Source: Proales similis
Taxonomy: Eukaryota; Rotifera; Eurotatoria; Ploima; Proalidae
Length of the DNA: 64,000 nucleotides
Assembly: GCA_019059635.1 (NCBI GenBank)
Contig: JAGVRJ010000001.1
Span: forward strand, 1,178,001-1,242,000
Direction: 5' to 3'
Each line of letters begins with the position of its first letter. Positions within the stretch are counted from its first letter, which is position 1. The translations under genes and the position numbers were made by a program. Of this stretch, positions 11,609-22,493 are shown piece after piece. A model generated the notes under the pieces. It saw only the letters and a program-made list of their open reading frames with translations, was not told the DNA's origin and ran no database searches.

Positions 11609-12144
11609 GAGCCAATCCTTTGAGCCAATCAGCATCTTCGAGCTGTCTTTGTGGCAGCATAGATCGAAAAGAGAATAGAGAGAAGAAGCTTTTATACAAA
11701 TTTCATGGATTGTGTTTTATAAACATTTCAATATTCGGTTCAATTTTGTGTGTGTGTGTATGTGTTATTAGTATTTATCGATGTGATCTAATTCTATTAT
11801 TAAAATAAATCTCTTCTTTGTGCAATAAGACGGCCCAAGTCTTACATTAGATAGCATTGAATGGGCATTGAACAGTTTATTCGAAGGACAATAGGCAACT
11901 AATTAGAAATTCGATAGGCATTCAGAAGAACGCAAGACCAATAGAAACAAGTGCAAGGACATGGTGGAAGGAAGTAGCTCGAAAAATCACTTCGAACCGA
12001 ACGGGACAAGACCGAACTCGTTGGTCTTGTTTCAGAAGGGAACAGGTGGCTGGTTGCTTCTTCTTGCCGTGTAAAATCAACGATCTCTAGAATCAAACTA
12101 CGCTACTTTAAAGAAGCCTGTCGGCTGCTTGTGATTGTGAAGGC

Positions 12145-13284
12145 TTAGAGTTGGCTCCTGTAGTTGGCGAGGCCTTCAGCGTCGAGGTCAACCTCACGAA
12201 GAGCCTCAACATCGCCGTAGAGCTCTGGGTCTTGTTCGCCCTGGCTGGCCGAAGCGAGCACTCCCTCGCTCGGCTTGCAGCAGCCGATATCCTCCAGCTG
12301 GCTGGCGTCGGCAAACTCAGTGTGCTGCTGGGCGTAGGCTACTGGATCGGCGTCTTCAATTCCCAAGCATTTGTAAACCTTCTCGACCTCGACCTCAGGC
12401 GTCTCCCATTCGATCACGAGGTTGCGTGGGTTCTCGGCCGGGCACTCGTCCTCTTCCTTCTCCAAGATTACTTGTCTTCTCTGACGCTCATAGCCGAGCC
12501 ATCGTTCCACGGTGACCTTGCCGGGCTTGCATGGCATGTCTGGCAGTTTTTCAACCACAACGCGTCGTGGTGGTGGCGGGTTCACTCCGCCCGGAATGCG
12601 AATGGTCTTTGAGCAAACTGGAGCCGGTGGCTTTGGCGGTCTTTCGCGCAGAACGACGGCCGGCTTCTCTCCAGCCGGACGTCCTGGCTGTCGGATGACC
12701 ACAGGTGGTGCAGGCTCGCTACCTTTGTTGCCCTCTTTGATTATTCTGATCGGGCCAGGAGTTGGGGCCTTTGGTGGACGCAAAAACTTGATCTCAACCT
12801 CCTGCTGGTATTTTACTGGGCGCTGACGTTTGCGAATGACCTCTGGGTTTGAATCGTTGAAAAGCTCGTATTCAGCTGCAGTGCGGCCTTCTCGGCTTTT
12901 CCAGTTCTCAGTCTCTTTTCGGTTGGCATGAACACCAGACACGCCGTTCACTGAGATGGTCTCCTCCTCTTCAATAGGAAGAGGAGAGGTAGCGTTTCGC
13001 AGTCTTTGCTCAAGCTCACTCTCAACAGCTTTGGCCGCCGAGCTTGGTCGACATCCTCCGCATCGTGGCTCCGATCTGGCTGATTGGGCAACCGATTTGA
13101 CGGTTTGAGCTTCGGATTTAACCGATCGAGCTTCTGACCTGACCGACTGAGCCACTGATCTCACTGATTGAGTCTCGGATTTGACTGAATTAGCCACCGA
13201 TTTGACTGATTGAGTCTCGGATTTGACTGAATTAGCCACCGATTTGACTGATTGGGTTTCGGAGCATCGGGTATTGCAAGACAT
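12145..13284 (-). CDS. Repeat-containing, proline-rich protein of unknown function
   Basis: Single-exon CDS, 379 residues. Residues 9-70 are tandem 7-residue variants of SVKSVAN/SVKSETQ, encoded in part by a nearly perfect 42-base repeat. The middle (about 170-275) alternates short beta-prone stretches and proline runs: VEIKFLRPPKAPTPGPIRI, PPVVIRQPGRP, PAVVLRERPPKPPAP, TIRIPGG, PPPRRVVVEKLPDMP, GKVTVERWLGY. The C-terminus is acidic and ends in LANYRSQL. Similar VI(R)E/proline strings occur in poorly characterised eukaryotic structural proteins, but I cannot name a family. A strong TATA box 60 bases upstream of the ATG and the intronless form suggest high or cell-type-specific expression. No signal peptide or membrane segment is seen, so an intracellular structural role is an inference only. 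Confidence 0.85.
   Translation of the reverse strand: MSCNTRCSETQSVKSVANSVKSETQSVKSVANSVKSETQSVRSVAQSVRSEARSVKSEAQTVKSVAQSARSEPRCGGCRPSSAAKAVESELEQRLRNATSPLPIEEEETISVNGVSGVHANRKETENWKSREGRTAAEYELFNDSNPEVIRKRQRPVKYQQEVEIKFLRPPKAPTPGPIRIIKEGNKGSEPAPPVVIRQPGRPAGEKPAVVLRERPPKPPAPVCSKTIRIPGGVNPPPPRRVVVEKLPDMPCKPGKVTVERWLGYERQRRQVILEKEEDECPAENPRNLVIEWETPEVEVEKVYKCLGIEDADPVAYAQQHTEFADASQLEDIGCCKPSEGVLASASQGEQDPELYGDVEALREVDLDAEGLANYRSQL
13165..13262 (-). repeat. 42-base tandem repeat inside the coding region
   Basis: Two adjacent identical 42-base copies (starting 13165 and 13207 on plus) plus a diverged partial third at 13249. They encode 14-residue units of the SVKS repeat. In-frame expansion keeps the protein open. 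Confidence 0.85.
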
Positions 13285-13344
13285 CTTGGAATTGATTGCT
13301 TGATTCGAATAATCGTTTTATGCTCCTCGGCCACATGCGTCTCT

Positions 13345-13352
13345 TATTTATA
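13345..13352 (-). promoter_or_regulatory. TATA box (TATAAATA)
   Basis: TATAAATA on the minus strand 60 bases before the ATG at 13284, which allows a start site near 13315 and a 5' UTR of about 30 bases. Confidence 0.7.
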
Positions 13353-15212
13353 CTCGTCAGTGGGTGGCAAAAACAGCGTTAAGGAATTTGCCAAAAGAAA
13401 TTAGATGTTGTCATTCAATTAGATTGAAAATGTCCGAAATTTACAGCATTAAAATGTTGCCAAAAACATGATTAATTTCTAATTCCACGCGAAATTGAGC
13501 CGCTGATTGCCGCTGACTTGAAGCAAACAACTTCATCTGGCCGTGTAAAAAAGAGAGCAAAAGAAGGTAACAGAGCAAGTGGCGAAGACGCAATCGAGGA
13601 ATTTTAATTTGTTTACGCCAATTAGCTCGTTGCAATGCGATTGTAAGCAGCTGCTCTAACTTCTAAAGAAATTCAATTTTGCATCTCAATATTTCTAGAT
13701 CTTATCGCGTTTTCTCTTTCTTTTCCTAAGCATCCAATTAAGACGCGCGCATTCTCGCATCAGAGGCTTAAAGCCGCAGAGTCACATCAAAGACAGAATG
13801 TTCACTGCAAGCCTCGACAGCAGCCGGACCCATGCAAGAGAAAGAGAACTACTCGCTCAGTTCATTGAATATGTCGTTTATTTGATGGCCAGTCTCCGTT
13901 TTAAGCGTTTTTAGGTCAAAAGAAAGTTGAAGCAAACTGCTCGGTCGGTGTTGATTCGAATCGCTCTCAGTTGTTTATTTCCACTTCAGCCGACAGCCGC
14001 TGATGAGCCAATTCAGTTGTAGAGCGCATCTCCGCGTTTCTTAGCTGCCTTGTCAATTTCCTTTTGTTGAATGGCCGAGAAATGAATTTAACAAGTCGCG
14101 TTTGTAATGTAAAAAAAAAAGACGACGAAAAGAAAGAGATTAAGTTGAGAGCGTAGTAGAACGAAAAGCGTATGTTGATTCCTTCAATAATTCTTGGACA
14201 CGATAAATAACTTCGGAAATTTCAGAGCGAATAACGAGAGCCGTTGATCATTACTTTGGATGTCTTCTTGTTGTTGAGATGGGTCAGTTGAACAGAACTT
14301 TGCTCGTGACGCTTGTGATCGGATCAATTCGGTTGAGGAGAGAGTCGGTTTATATTGGCTGGCTTTGGGTGTCGTATTTACATAGCGATTGAAAATTGAA
14401 ATCATTGTGAAATGAAGGTTGCCTGGGAGATGATATCAACGTTGACTGGCTGACTGACTGGCTGGCTGGGGTGATCTGGGCTGTTGGGTCGGTTCCTCGC
14501 TGCTGGCTCACTCCTATTCAACCGAATTAATTTAATCGCTTTTGTCCACGATCAAGAGCCGTTTGTAGATAATGGAGCATTGGCTTGCTACGAGCAGTTG
14601 CAATCTGAGAGAAGGAAAAAGTCCACAACACATTAGTCAATAATTGGACAGTGTAGGTAACGTCAAAGCCATCGATAGGCGATTTCTGAAGCGAATGAAT
14701 CACGATTGTTGAACGGTGTTGATGCTGAGATCTAGTCAAAGAGAGAAAAGATTAAATTAAAGTTAGACTTAAAACGTTAAACTAAAGAGAAAGAATGCCG
14801 TTTCCAGACTAACTGCCTCAATTCGAACTGATTGTTTTTAGAATGGCGGAAGTGAATGAGCGGCCACCAAGGCCGATGAAGAGTCGACGCCCTATCGAGG
14901 TCTTTTTGACGACGCGGATGCAAGTGCCCGCTGTTATGAGCAAGAGGGCGGCCAGAAGGGGGCTAAAGAATTGGAGTAAGACCCATTAGGTGTAAAACTG
15001 CCGAAACGAACTGACACTGCTGTTTAAGTTTAGATTTAGTTTAATGATTTCTGCACGACTAATTAGCGAATAATAATTGGGCACTAGATAGGTGACAAGT
15101 TTGGTGTTCGAATTGTATATTTCGGCTTTAGTCAGTTAATTTGGAAATGACCAAGATATTCTGTGTGTTGTCAGTTAGTAGTCATACCAAAGTGGTTTGC
15201 TTGTTTGTTTGT
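13353..15212. other. Mostly non-coding; possible unresolved small minus-strand gene at about 14500-15000
   Basis: No gene could be closed in this 1.9 kb. On the minus strand, 14840-14990 holds a codon-biased open frame encoding a hydrophobic segment (LLAALLLITAGTCIRVVKK) with no ATG. Further down, 14522-14738 can be split by a 57-base GTTACC...CTCAG intron into two short exons. Their phases do not join to one another in any way I trust. A short tetranucleotide array (TGAC/TGGC) sits at 14442-14470. The rest is AT-rich and shows nothing. Confidence 0.3.
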
Positions 15213-18200
15213 TCATCGAATGAGATTGGCAATGACTTCCTCGATGCCGTAGCCAAAGCCCATCGAGTGCTGTGGCTGTTGCTGCTGCTGCTGCTGTTGT
15301 GGCTGGTGGAGATGATGATGGTGGGGGTCGGCACTGCCACCAAGCGAAAAGTCAAAATTGCCCGACGGAAACAGTTCGTAGCTGTTGTAGTTGGCATATG
15401 AGAATGCTTCGGCGCTCATAGTGTGGCCCGATTGCCCAAGTGCGCTGCCGATTTGCTGAGTAGTCGGAGTCGAGCTGCTTGACTGCACAAGACCGTTTGA
15501 GACGAGGCCGCCGTTGTTGCCGCCCTGGTGCACGTGATTTGACGAAGTAGAAGAGGCCGACGAGGTGCTGGATGCTGCGGATGATGACGATACGGTTAGA
15601 TTAGCGAATGCGTTTGTAAGCAAGCTGTTCGAATTGGACGAAGAAGAGGAGCTCGGCGACGGCTGCATGAGAAGAATGCCGTCATTTGTGCCGTTCAATT
15701 GGCCCAGCGAGTTGATGCCGGGCATGGACGCGCCCAGCAATGCACCGTCCATTGACAGCGCATTCGTGTGTGCCAGTGAGCGGCCAAAATCAGACATGTG
15801 GCCGTATTGACTCGAAACGTTCGTCTGGCATCCGGCGTGCAATAGTCCGTGATCGCGCATCATGCTCATTCCGTTCTGCTCGATGCCGCCGTGAGTGGAC
15901 ACTTGCTGCTGGGCGTACGGGTGCGATTGAAAAAGCGAAGCATGATGGCCCATGGGCGTGGCGCCGAACGAATTCGGCTGCATCACTGACGGATGCGACT
16001 GAGCAGGCGCCGATGGCATTTGTGTCATGTAGGAGTAGCCGTTGCCGTAGCGAGTGTTCATCGTCGAGCCGAGTCCGTTCATGTCAAATTCGTTTTTCAG
16101 ATGCATCTCCGAGTTCCACAAGTTGGCGTTCATGGGCGCCTGGTGCTGCATCGAAGCGGCGTATTGCGGCGGTGCCATCTGCTGATGACTCTGGCCGAAG
16201 TGCGGATGCATTTGAGCAGCGGGATGGTGCATTGTGCCCATGGCTGCGTGCGCCGCATGGTGGTGATGGCCGAACATGCTGTGCTGGCCACTGACCGGTG
16301 TAGGCGGATTTGGCAAGAGAGCGGGCCCGTTGCCCATCATCGGATGAGACGCGGCCGCTTGGCTTCCGACCTGGCACATCTGGGCCATGTGCGACTGCGC
16401 TGCTGTCGGCATCGACTGGTATTGAGTATCGTAATGCTGCTGCGTTTGTGCAAGTGGCGCGGGCTGCTGATGAAGCTGCGACTGCGCTGGCGGCACATAG
16501 TCGAAGTTGTTTTGTTCATTCTTGAGCTGGTAAGCGTTTGAGACCAGGTTGCTCTGATTTACATTCATTTGGCCAGCACGCGCTGGTTTGCCATTTAGTC
16601 GCTGGGATTGCGACAGCTGCTGAGGCATTGAGCTTTGTCCGATCGGCGCCACGCTGTCTCTGCCACGAAGCTCGGTCGCTTCTTGTGACTTGCTGTCGGC
16701 CAGCATCTTCTCCTCAAACGAGTCGGCCGCGGTCGATTCGTCGCCAGACTTTGCTTCCTCGTGCTTGCCGTTCTTCATCAAGCTGCCGATCGAGCCCGTC
16801 TGCTTGCTCGGCGCGTTGCTCTTAATGATTGGCGGCACTTTGGCCACACTGGTCTTTATGGTCGAGTTTGAAATCAGAGTGGACTTGTAGTTCATGTTCC
16901 GGTTGACCACAACTGGCCGAATCGGCTCACTTGGCCCCACTAAAGAGCTGAGTGTTTCATTCTCGATCGGCTTGCCCTGATTGGTCGAGCTCGATGAACG
17001 CACTATTTCGCTGAACGATATTTTGAACGGCGTCGCCTGAGAATTGGCCGCGCTCTGTCCGTTCATTGTAGGCCTCGCTGCCCTAATCTCATTCATGTTC
17101 TGCTCGTGAACTGGTTGAAGTTGAGACGGCTGAAGCTGTTGCGGCGGTGGCTGCTGGAGCTGCGGTTGCGTTTGGGATGTTTGAGATGCTTGCTGACTTG
17201 ACTGGCCTGCGCTGCTTCCGCTCGTGTTGTTGTTATTGTCGATGAGGCGTTTGGGGTCCACGTGCATGAGTGGTGCTTGCTTGAGATGTGCTTTTGGCTG
17301 CTGGTATTTGGAGCTGGTCGACCATTGAACGCTCAGCTTGTAGCCTTTGTAAGTGAGGCCCTTGATTGCGTTCAATGCCTTCTCCGCCTCTCCGTACGAG
17401 CCAAAATGTACAAACGCGTATTGATTCCACATAATTGTGCACTCGAGCACATCGCCGTACTCGCTGAACAGTCGTCGCATTTCGTCCTGATCCATGTCTT
17501 CTGGAAAATTGGTCACGTAGAGTTTGGTTCGAATGGCCGCATCGTGGTCGTGGTAGCGATGGTCGGCCGGATCGTGCTCGTCGACAAAGTGGTCCATGAA
17601 CAGCTCGGCGTCGGCTGACTGCTGATGGCCCATGGAGCTGCCCGGCTGATGATTGTGATGCTGAGCATGGTGCTCGCCGCTGCTTGCCATGTCATGCTCG
17701 TCATTCTCGTACTCGTCGTCGATGCCTTCTTCGTCGCCGCGCTCTCGTCTACGCCGGACCGGCTGCGCCACCGTCTGCTTGAATTTGCTGCGCGAGTACT
17801 GAACCACAAGGTTGCTGCTCATGAACGCCATGTTGTTTGTGGCGTTCAAGGCCACTCGAGCGTCGGACGCGTTCTTGTAGTGCACGAACGCGTACGAGTC
17901 GTGCAGTATGCAGCACTCTTGAATGTCGCCGTATTGAACAAAGAGCTCGCGGATCTGCTGCTGTGTACAGGTTTCGGGAAAGTTTCGCACGTGGATGATT
18001 CGAGTGTTGTCGTCGATGGGCGGCATGCCGCTGGCCGCGTTCAAGTGACTGTGGCTCTTCTTGCTGGTCGCTAGATGCACGCTGAGCTTGCGACCGAATA
18101 GCCTGAGGCCGTTGGCGTTGCGGTAGGCGCTCTGCGCGCTCTTGCCGTTCACGTATAGAATGTAAGCGTAATAGTCTTTTTTGAGGGTGCACTCGACCAC

Positions 18201-18410
18201 CTGACCGTAACGACTGAACAGCTCCTGGATCTGACGCTGTGTGCACGAAAAGGGAAAATTGGCCACGTAGAGCTTGGTGGGTATGATGGCTTGCTGAGAG
18301 GCCATGGTCGACGCTGACGCCGACTGATCGGAATGGAAGGCTGCAGTCGCTGTGGCGGGCGGCGTTGGCGCTAGGCTGGCCACTGTCGAATGATTACTGG
18401 TCATAATCAT
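15213..18410 (-). CDS. Three-RRM RNA-binding protein, RBM4/Lark/RBM14-like
   Basis: Intronless CDS of 1065 residues. Three RNA-recognition motifs at about 45-115, 135-210 and 293-365, each with RNP2 (LYVANFP, IHVRNFP, LYVTNFP) and an RNP1 shortened to the (Y)AFVH(Y/F) type seen in RBM4, Lark and RBM14. Between RRM2 and RRM3 is an Arg-rich then acidic, His-rich linker. The remaining 690 residues are low complexity, rich in Gln, Ser, His, Met and Asn, ending in a (H)n(Q)n stretch near residue 1040. Short RNP1-type RRMs with a Q/S-rich tail suggest a splicing or translation regulator that forms condensates. Orthology is not clear, because Lark and RBM4 have two RRMs and a zinc knuckle, and I see no CCHC knuckle here. 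Confidence 0.88.
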   Translation of the reverse strand: MIMTSNHSTVASLAPTPPATATAAFHSDQSASASTMASQQAIIPTKLYVANFPFSCTQRQIQELFSRYGQVVECTLKKDYYAYILYVNGKSAQSAYRNANGLRLFGRKLSVHLATSKKSHSHLNAASGMPPIDDNTRIIHVRNFPETCTQQQIRELFVQYGDIQECCILHDSYAFVHYKNASDARVALNATNNMAFMSSNLVVQYSRSKFKQTVAQPVRRRRERGDEEGIDDEYENDEHDMASSGEHHAQHHNHQPGSSMGHQQSADAELFMDHFVDEHDPADHRYHDHDAAIRTKLYVTNFPEDMDQDEMRRLFSEYGDVLECTIMWNQYAFVHFGSYGEAEKALNAIKGLTYKGYKLSVQWSTSSKYQQPKAHLKQAPLMHVDPKRLIDNNNNTSGSSAGQSSQQASQTSQTQPQLQQPPPQQLQPSQLQPVHEQNMNEIRAARPTMNGQSAANSQATPFKISFSEIVRSSSSTNQGKPIENETLSSLVGPSEPIRPVVVNRNMNYKSTLISNSTIKTSVAKVPPIIKSNAPSKQTGSIGSLMKNGKHEEAKSGDESTAADSFEEKMLADSKSQEATELRGRDSVAPIGQSSMPQQLSQSQRLNGKPARAGQMNVNQSNLVSNAYQLKNEQNNFDYVPPAQSQLHQQPAPLAQTQQHYDTQYQSMPTAAQSHMAQMCQVGSQAAASHPMMGNGPALLPNPPTPVSGQHSMFGHHHHAAHAAMGTMHHPAAQMHPHFGQSHQQMAPPQYAASMQHQAPMNANLWNSEMHLKNEFDMNGLGSTMNTRYGNGYSYMTQMPSAPAQSHPSVMQPNSFGATPMGHHASLFQSHPYAQQQVSTHGGIEQNGMSMMRDHGLLHAGCQTNVSSQYGHMSDFGRSLAHTNALSMDGALLGASMPGINSLGQLNGTNDGILLMQPSPSSSSSSNSNSLLTNAFANLTVSSSSAASSTSSASSTSSNHVHQGGNNGGLVSNGLVQSSSSTPTTQQIGSALGQSGHTMSAEAFSYANYNSYELFPSGNFDFSLGGSADPHHHHLHQPQQQQQQQQPQHSMGFGYGIEEVIANLIR

Positions 18411-19854
18411 TCTATCGTTTGTACAGGCTGCGTCGCTGTTCTCTGTCTTTTCAGGTTCGATAGACGCCTCGTTTCAGCATATGCGGTTGTGTCCAGCTCT
18501 TGAATGATGAAACGCTTCAATTGATCGGCTCGTTGACGTCTTTTCTCGTCGTCGTCTAGGCTTAAAGAGTGCGCGCGAAATGAGATGCATGCGACTGAAC
18601 GAGGAGAAATAAAGAGAAGTGACCCATTTCGACATGAACACGTATGAGAAAGAAGAAAGAGAGCGAGCGAATAAACATGGTGCGCTGCGCGCGAGCGACC
18701 ACGACCGTCGCCCGCGCTACACAACAGAGACGTGATCGTAATATGGACGAATGAATGAGAGAATTCATTCAACGCATGTACACGCCCGTCACTGTTGTAG
18801 ATAAATTTCGAGTTAAAATCGACAAGCAGAAGGGAGACCGACCAAAGATAAAAAGAAGAAGAAGCCAGTCGGCGAACATGCGACGTCTGGTTGGATACAC
18901 CTGAGCGAAATATAGAAGGACGACGCCGCTCCTAAACATAGGCGACAATGCCGGCAAAAGAATGTCGACAGGGGAAGCATTTCATCGTCGTTCATGCACA
19001 TTATGAAAGTGAGCAGATTCTTGAGCCCACACGCACACCGCGACGACGACGACAACAACAGAGAGGCAGCGGTGCTGGCGGCTCTTACGAGCACACACAC
19101 ATTCGCACACCACACACACACACGCAGCATTCGCGACTGCTTCTACGCAGTTTCATATTCGGATATGAGATCTAGCTGCGCTGGCTGACGGGATCTAATT
19201 ATAATATTATTATATTCGATCCACCCCCAGCGACCCTTAGCCGCTCATTAACTCCATCTCGACATGCCAGCCCCCACCTTCCTTTATTGAACATGCGCCG
19301 CCATAACTCGTACAATTATGCTCTCGTACGGACATAAGCTTGCCCGGCGCAGACATAATTGCGAATAAAAAATTCACAGCTTATTGTATATTTGCCTGCT
19401 GTAGCATGTGGCTTTGCATTATGCCACGCGCCAGCACATGCTCGAGGCCGGTCGATGGCAGGAAGTTCAATTAATAGAAGCGCAGGCCAAACGGTTGCAA
19501 ATTATTACTGGGTCGAAGGGGTCAGCGACTTGTGAATGGTCGATCTACTGATAAACAACCAAGGCCACTTTGCACTCGTTTGTTCGCAAATACGGACCAA
19601 GGTCCACTCCCCTCTCTCAATGCTTGGAATTTATGAGCAAAAAAAAAGCAACGGATGCATCAATCTCTATCCGCCGGCTATGCATTCACTCTCATCTGTC
19701 CGCTCATAATCTGATCGATTCAATTTTCGGCTCGTCCGTCCGTCTGCCCGCTCGTTTGTTTTCGTTTGTGTTGAATCTTTCACTCTCGCCTCTTCATTCT
19801 CTCTCTCTCTCTCTCTTGCCCTCTCTGCGTTGAATAGCAGCCAAATAGGCCAGA
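18411..19854. other. Divergent promoter region between the three-RRM gene and chimaerin
   Basis: About 1.4 kb. It has a CA-rich microsatellite at about 19092-19123 and a CT-rich run at 19799-19816. The CT run leads into an acceptor-like CAG at 19838-19840, 14 bases before the chimaerin ATG. No coding exon is supported. Confidence 0.45.
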
Positions 19855-21813
19855 ATGAAGAGCGAGGCTATGCCCGTGTGGAAAACCTACCGTAAGTTGA
19901 AGAATTCAAAACCCGATCCCGACCAATGGCCCGTAACATGTTTGCCATTCAATAAAAGTCTACGAGTTACAACTCCAGGCCCCTCAGCCCAAGCCAGTCT
20001 TTTGCAAGCGAAATGTAATTACCTTTCGAGAGGAATAAATCGGCTTGTTTAATTCTGACGCTCGGCCAACTCGAATAGGTGCCCAACCGACCAAGTCAAT
20101 TTGGAGCCGAGTACCATGGCATGATAAACCGTCAGGAGACCGAGCAGCTCTTGGCCAACAGTGTTGAGGGAAGCTTTCTGGTCAGAGCGAGCAATAACCC
20201 GCCGTCCTCTTACACACTGGCAATCAAGTTGGTTTCCCTCGCCTTTTCGGTGTAATCTCTTCTACATCTCGCCTGTGCAGGTTCAACAACGAGATAAAGA
20301 ATTACAAACTGTTCTACGAGGGCGCGTTCTATGTTGGCGAGAAACGCTTTGACAACATCAACGATCTTGTACACGACGGCCTGATTTCGTTCTACATCGA
20401 AAAACACGCGTCTCAGTACATCGCACTGATGAGCGAGGAGAGCAACTACTCGGAGTCTCCGTACGTTGCGTCCAAGGCTGCGTTTGTCGCAATGCAGAAG
20501 CATCAGCCAGAGCCAGTCAAGCCAGTCTCGGTGCACAGCTGCTTTCAAAAGCAACACCAACAGCCGCAACAGCATCAGCAACAACAACAACAACAAATGC
20601 AACAGCCGCCAAGCCATCAGCCGCAGCAACAACAACAACAGCAGCATCAGCAGTCGAGCAACTCTCAAATCAGCCGAACGCACACGATCATGAGTCAGCA
20701 GCAGAGTGCGGTCACTCCGCTGCATCGTCAGCTATCCGATCGTCAAACCGACAAAGAAAATCGCTCGAGCGTTCTTGGCCTGCCGGCAGGCAAAGGCAAA
20801 TCGAACGCCATATTCGACCGGTTCGATATAATGAACTCAGAGAAGCCGCACAGATTCAAGCAGCAGAACTTCAAGGGTCCGCATTGGTGCGATTTCTGCC
20901 TCAACTTCATGTGGGGCCTCGTCTCACAGGGCGTCAAATGTCAGGACTGTGGCTTTCAGGCGCATAAAAAATGCAGTGAACGCGTGCCGCCCGACTGCGA
21001 GCCGCAAATGCGCTTCATTAAGCGAGTGTTTGGCGTTGATCTCACCACGCTGGTGAAGGCGACCAGTTCAATACGGCCCATTGTGGTCGAGCGTTGCATT
21101 GAAGAAATAGAGCAGCGACCGGGCGCGATTGAGACCGAAGGTCTCTATCGAGTGTCGGGCTTTTCAGATGTGGTCGACGAGCTCAAGCTGGCGTTTGATC
21201 GCGGTAAGCCCATATCTCTTCAAGTTCACACTCATATGAGACGAGAGATAACCAAATTTTTAAACTCAAGGCGATAACGTTGACTTTAACGATTTCAAGT
21301 ACAACGACATCCACGTTGTTTGCAGTCTGTTGAAGCTCTATCTCCGTCAACTGCCCATCCCACTGATCACATTTGAAGTCTACTCTCGCCTTATGGACTT
21401 GTCCGGTAAGTGATAGGCATCCGCTCTGCTTCATTGCGCTGATTAACCGAAAGCGCAACATTCAGTGGCCAATCTGCCCAAGGAGCACGTTTTAGACGCC
21501 ATCCAGAGCTGCGTAGTCGAACTGCCGGCCGCGCATTATCTCACGCTCAAATTTCTCGTACAGCATTTGTTCAAGTAAGTCTGAACGCCGACTCAACACA
21601 AACGCGAGCTGGCTCTCATTCAAATTCAATTGAAGTGTATCGAAGCACAGCTACCGGAATCAGATGAGCAACGAGAATCTGGCGATTGTGTTCGGCCCGA
21701 CGCTCATGCGGCCCATAAACCCGGATCCAGTTCTGGCGTTGAAGAACGCTCACAAGGAGCAGTACATCACAGAGCTGCTCATCTCAAACTTCAGTGCCAT
21801 TTTCGACAAATGA
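19855..21813 (+). CDS. CHN: Chimaerin: SH2, C1 and RacGAP protein
   Basis: Diacylglycerol-responsive GTPase-activating protein for Rac. Exons: 19855-19891, 19959-20014, 20079-20227, 20281-21203, 21271-21405, 21466-21574, 21636-21813; CDS 1587 bases, 528 residues. The N-terminus PVWKTYLYELQLQAPQP matches the alpha2/beta2-chimaerin start. The SH2 domain covers about 38-130 (EYHGMINRQE, GSFLVRAS with the phosphotyrosine-binding Arg). The C1 domain is at 271-320 (HRFKQQNFKGPHWCDFC, HKKCSERVPPDC). The RhoGAP domain is about 335-525, with the arginine finger in GLYRVSGF, and FGPTLMRP. A Gln/His-rich insert at about 171-206 sits between SH2 and C1 and is absent from vertebrate chimaerins. The short first exon is chosen because it restores the family N-terminus. 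Confidence 0.96.
20562..20650 (+). repeat. CAA/CAG-rich polyglutamine tract in chimaerin
   Basis: Impure CAA/CAG run encoding Gln with a few His, Met and Pro residues between the SH2 and C1 domains. The opposite strand is open only because of this composition. Confidence 0.8.
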
Positions 21814-22052
21814 ACACAGCACTCACTTCTCTTGTTCACTATTTCGTCTTCTTTCTCTAGTCTATGCGATTGTCCTTTTTCTACTCGAATGAATTTATTT
21901 AAAAAAAAACATTTTTCACACGACGCAAGAGCCATCGCCGATTGAGTGTGTCTTCAGCAATTAGCTTTGCTGCATTTAAACAAAATTAGTCGAAAAATGC
22001 TTTCAAAAAACCGAACCAGAATAGACGATTCCGCCATCATTCTGCCAAAACA

Positions 22053-22376
22053 ATGAGCAACCAAAACAACGGCCCTGACTACATCGGCTTTGCTTATGGC
22101 CTGACGGTGATCGCCGGCGGACTTGTTGGCTACTTGAAAGCTCGGAGTGTACCCTCACTGGCTGCTGGCGTTCTGTTCGGATCGGTTGCCACTTACGGCG
22201 CCTACCAGACATCGCAGAACGCCAATAACGTTCACTTAAGCATGGTCACCAGCGGCGTCCTGCTCGCTGTGATGGGCTCACGGTTCTATCGTAGTCGCAA
22301 GTTCATGCCGGCCGGCCTCATTGCCGCTCTGAGTCTTGCCCAGTTCACTCGGCTGGGTCTCAAGTACGGAAAGTGA
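22053..22376 (+). CDS. TMEM14: TMEM14-family small mitochondrial membrane protein
   Basis: Intronless CDS of 107 residues, the usual TMEM14 length. TMEM14C imports protoporphyrinogen IX for haem synthesis; the role of other members is less clear. The protein begins PDYIGFAYGLTVIAGG and continues with GYLKARSVPSLAAGVLFG, the diagnostic loop and helix, then a third hydrophobic segment and LIAALSLAQFTRLG. It lies 239 bases downstream of chimaerin on the same strand and 117 bases from the convergent coiled-coil gene. An AATAAA is present near 22452. Confidence 0.94.
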   Translation: MSNQNNGPDYIGFAYGLTVIAGGLVGYLKARSVPSLAAGVLFGSVATYGAYQTSQNANNVHLSMVTSGVLLAVMGSRFYRSRKFMPAGLIAALSLAQFTRLGLKYGK

Positions 22377-22493
22377 ACGGCTTGTGCTTGCAAGGTTTAT
22401 TCGTGCGGCTCAATACGATGCGGATAATGAGAAACGAGAAATGTTTAGAAAAATAAAAACTGAATGTGACCAAAATTGCTTAATTTGCCGCGC

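Noticed and set aside
15993-16541. Long plus-strand open frames opposite the three-RRM gene
   Set aside because: They are antisense to a clear coding sequence and their products are His/Arg/Leu-rich by-products of Gln and Met codons. No splice or start context.
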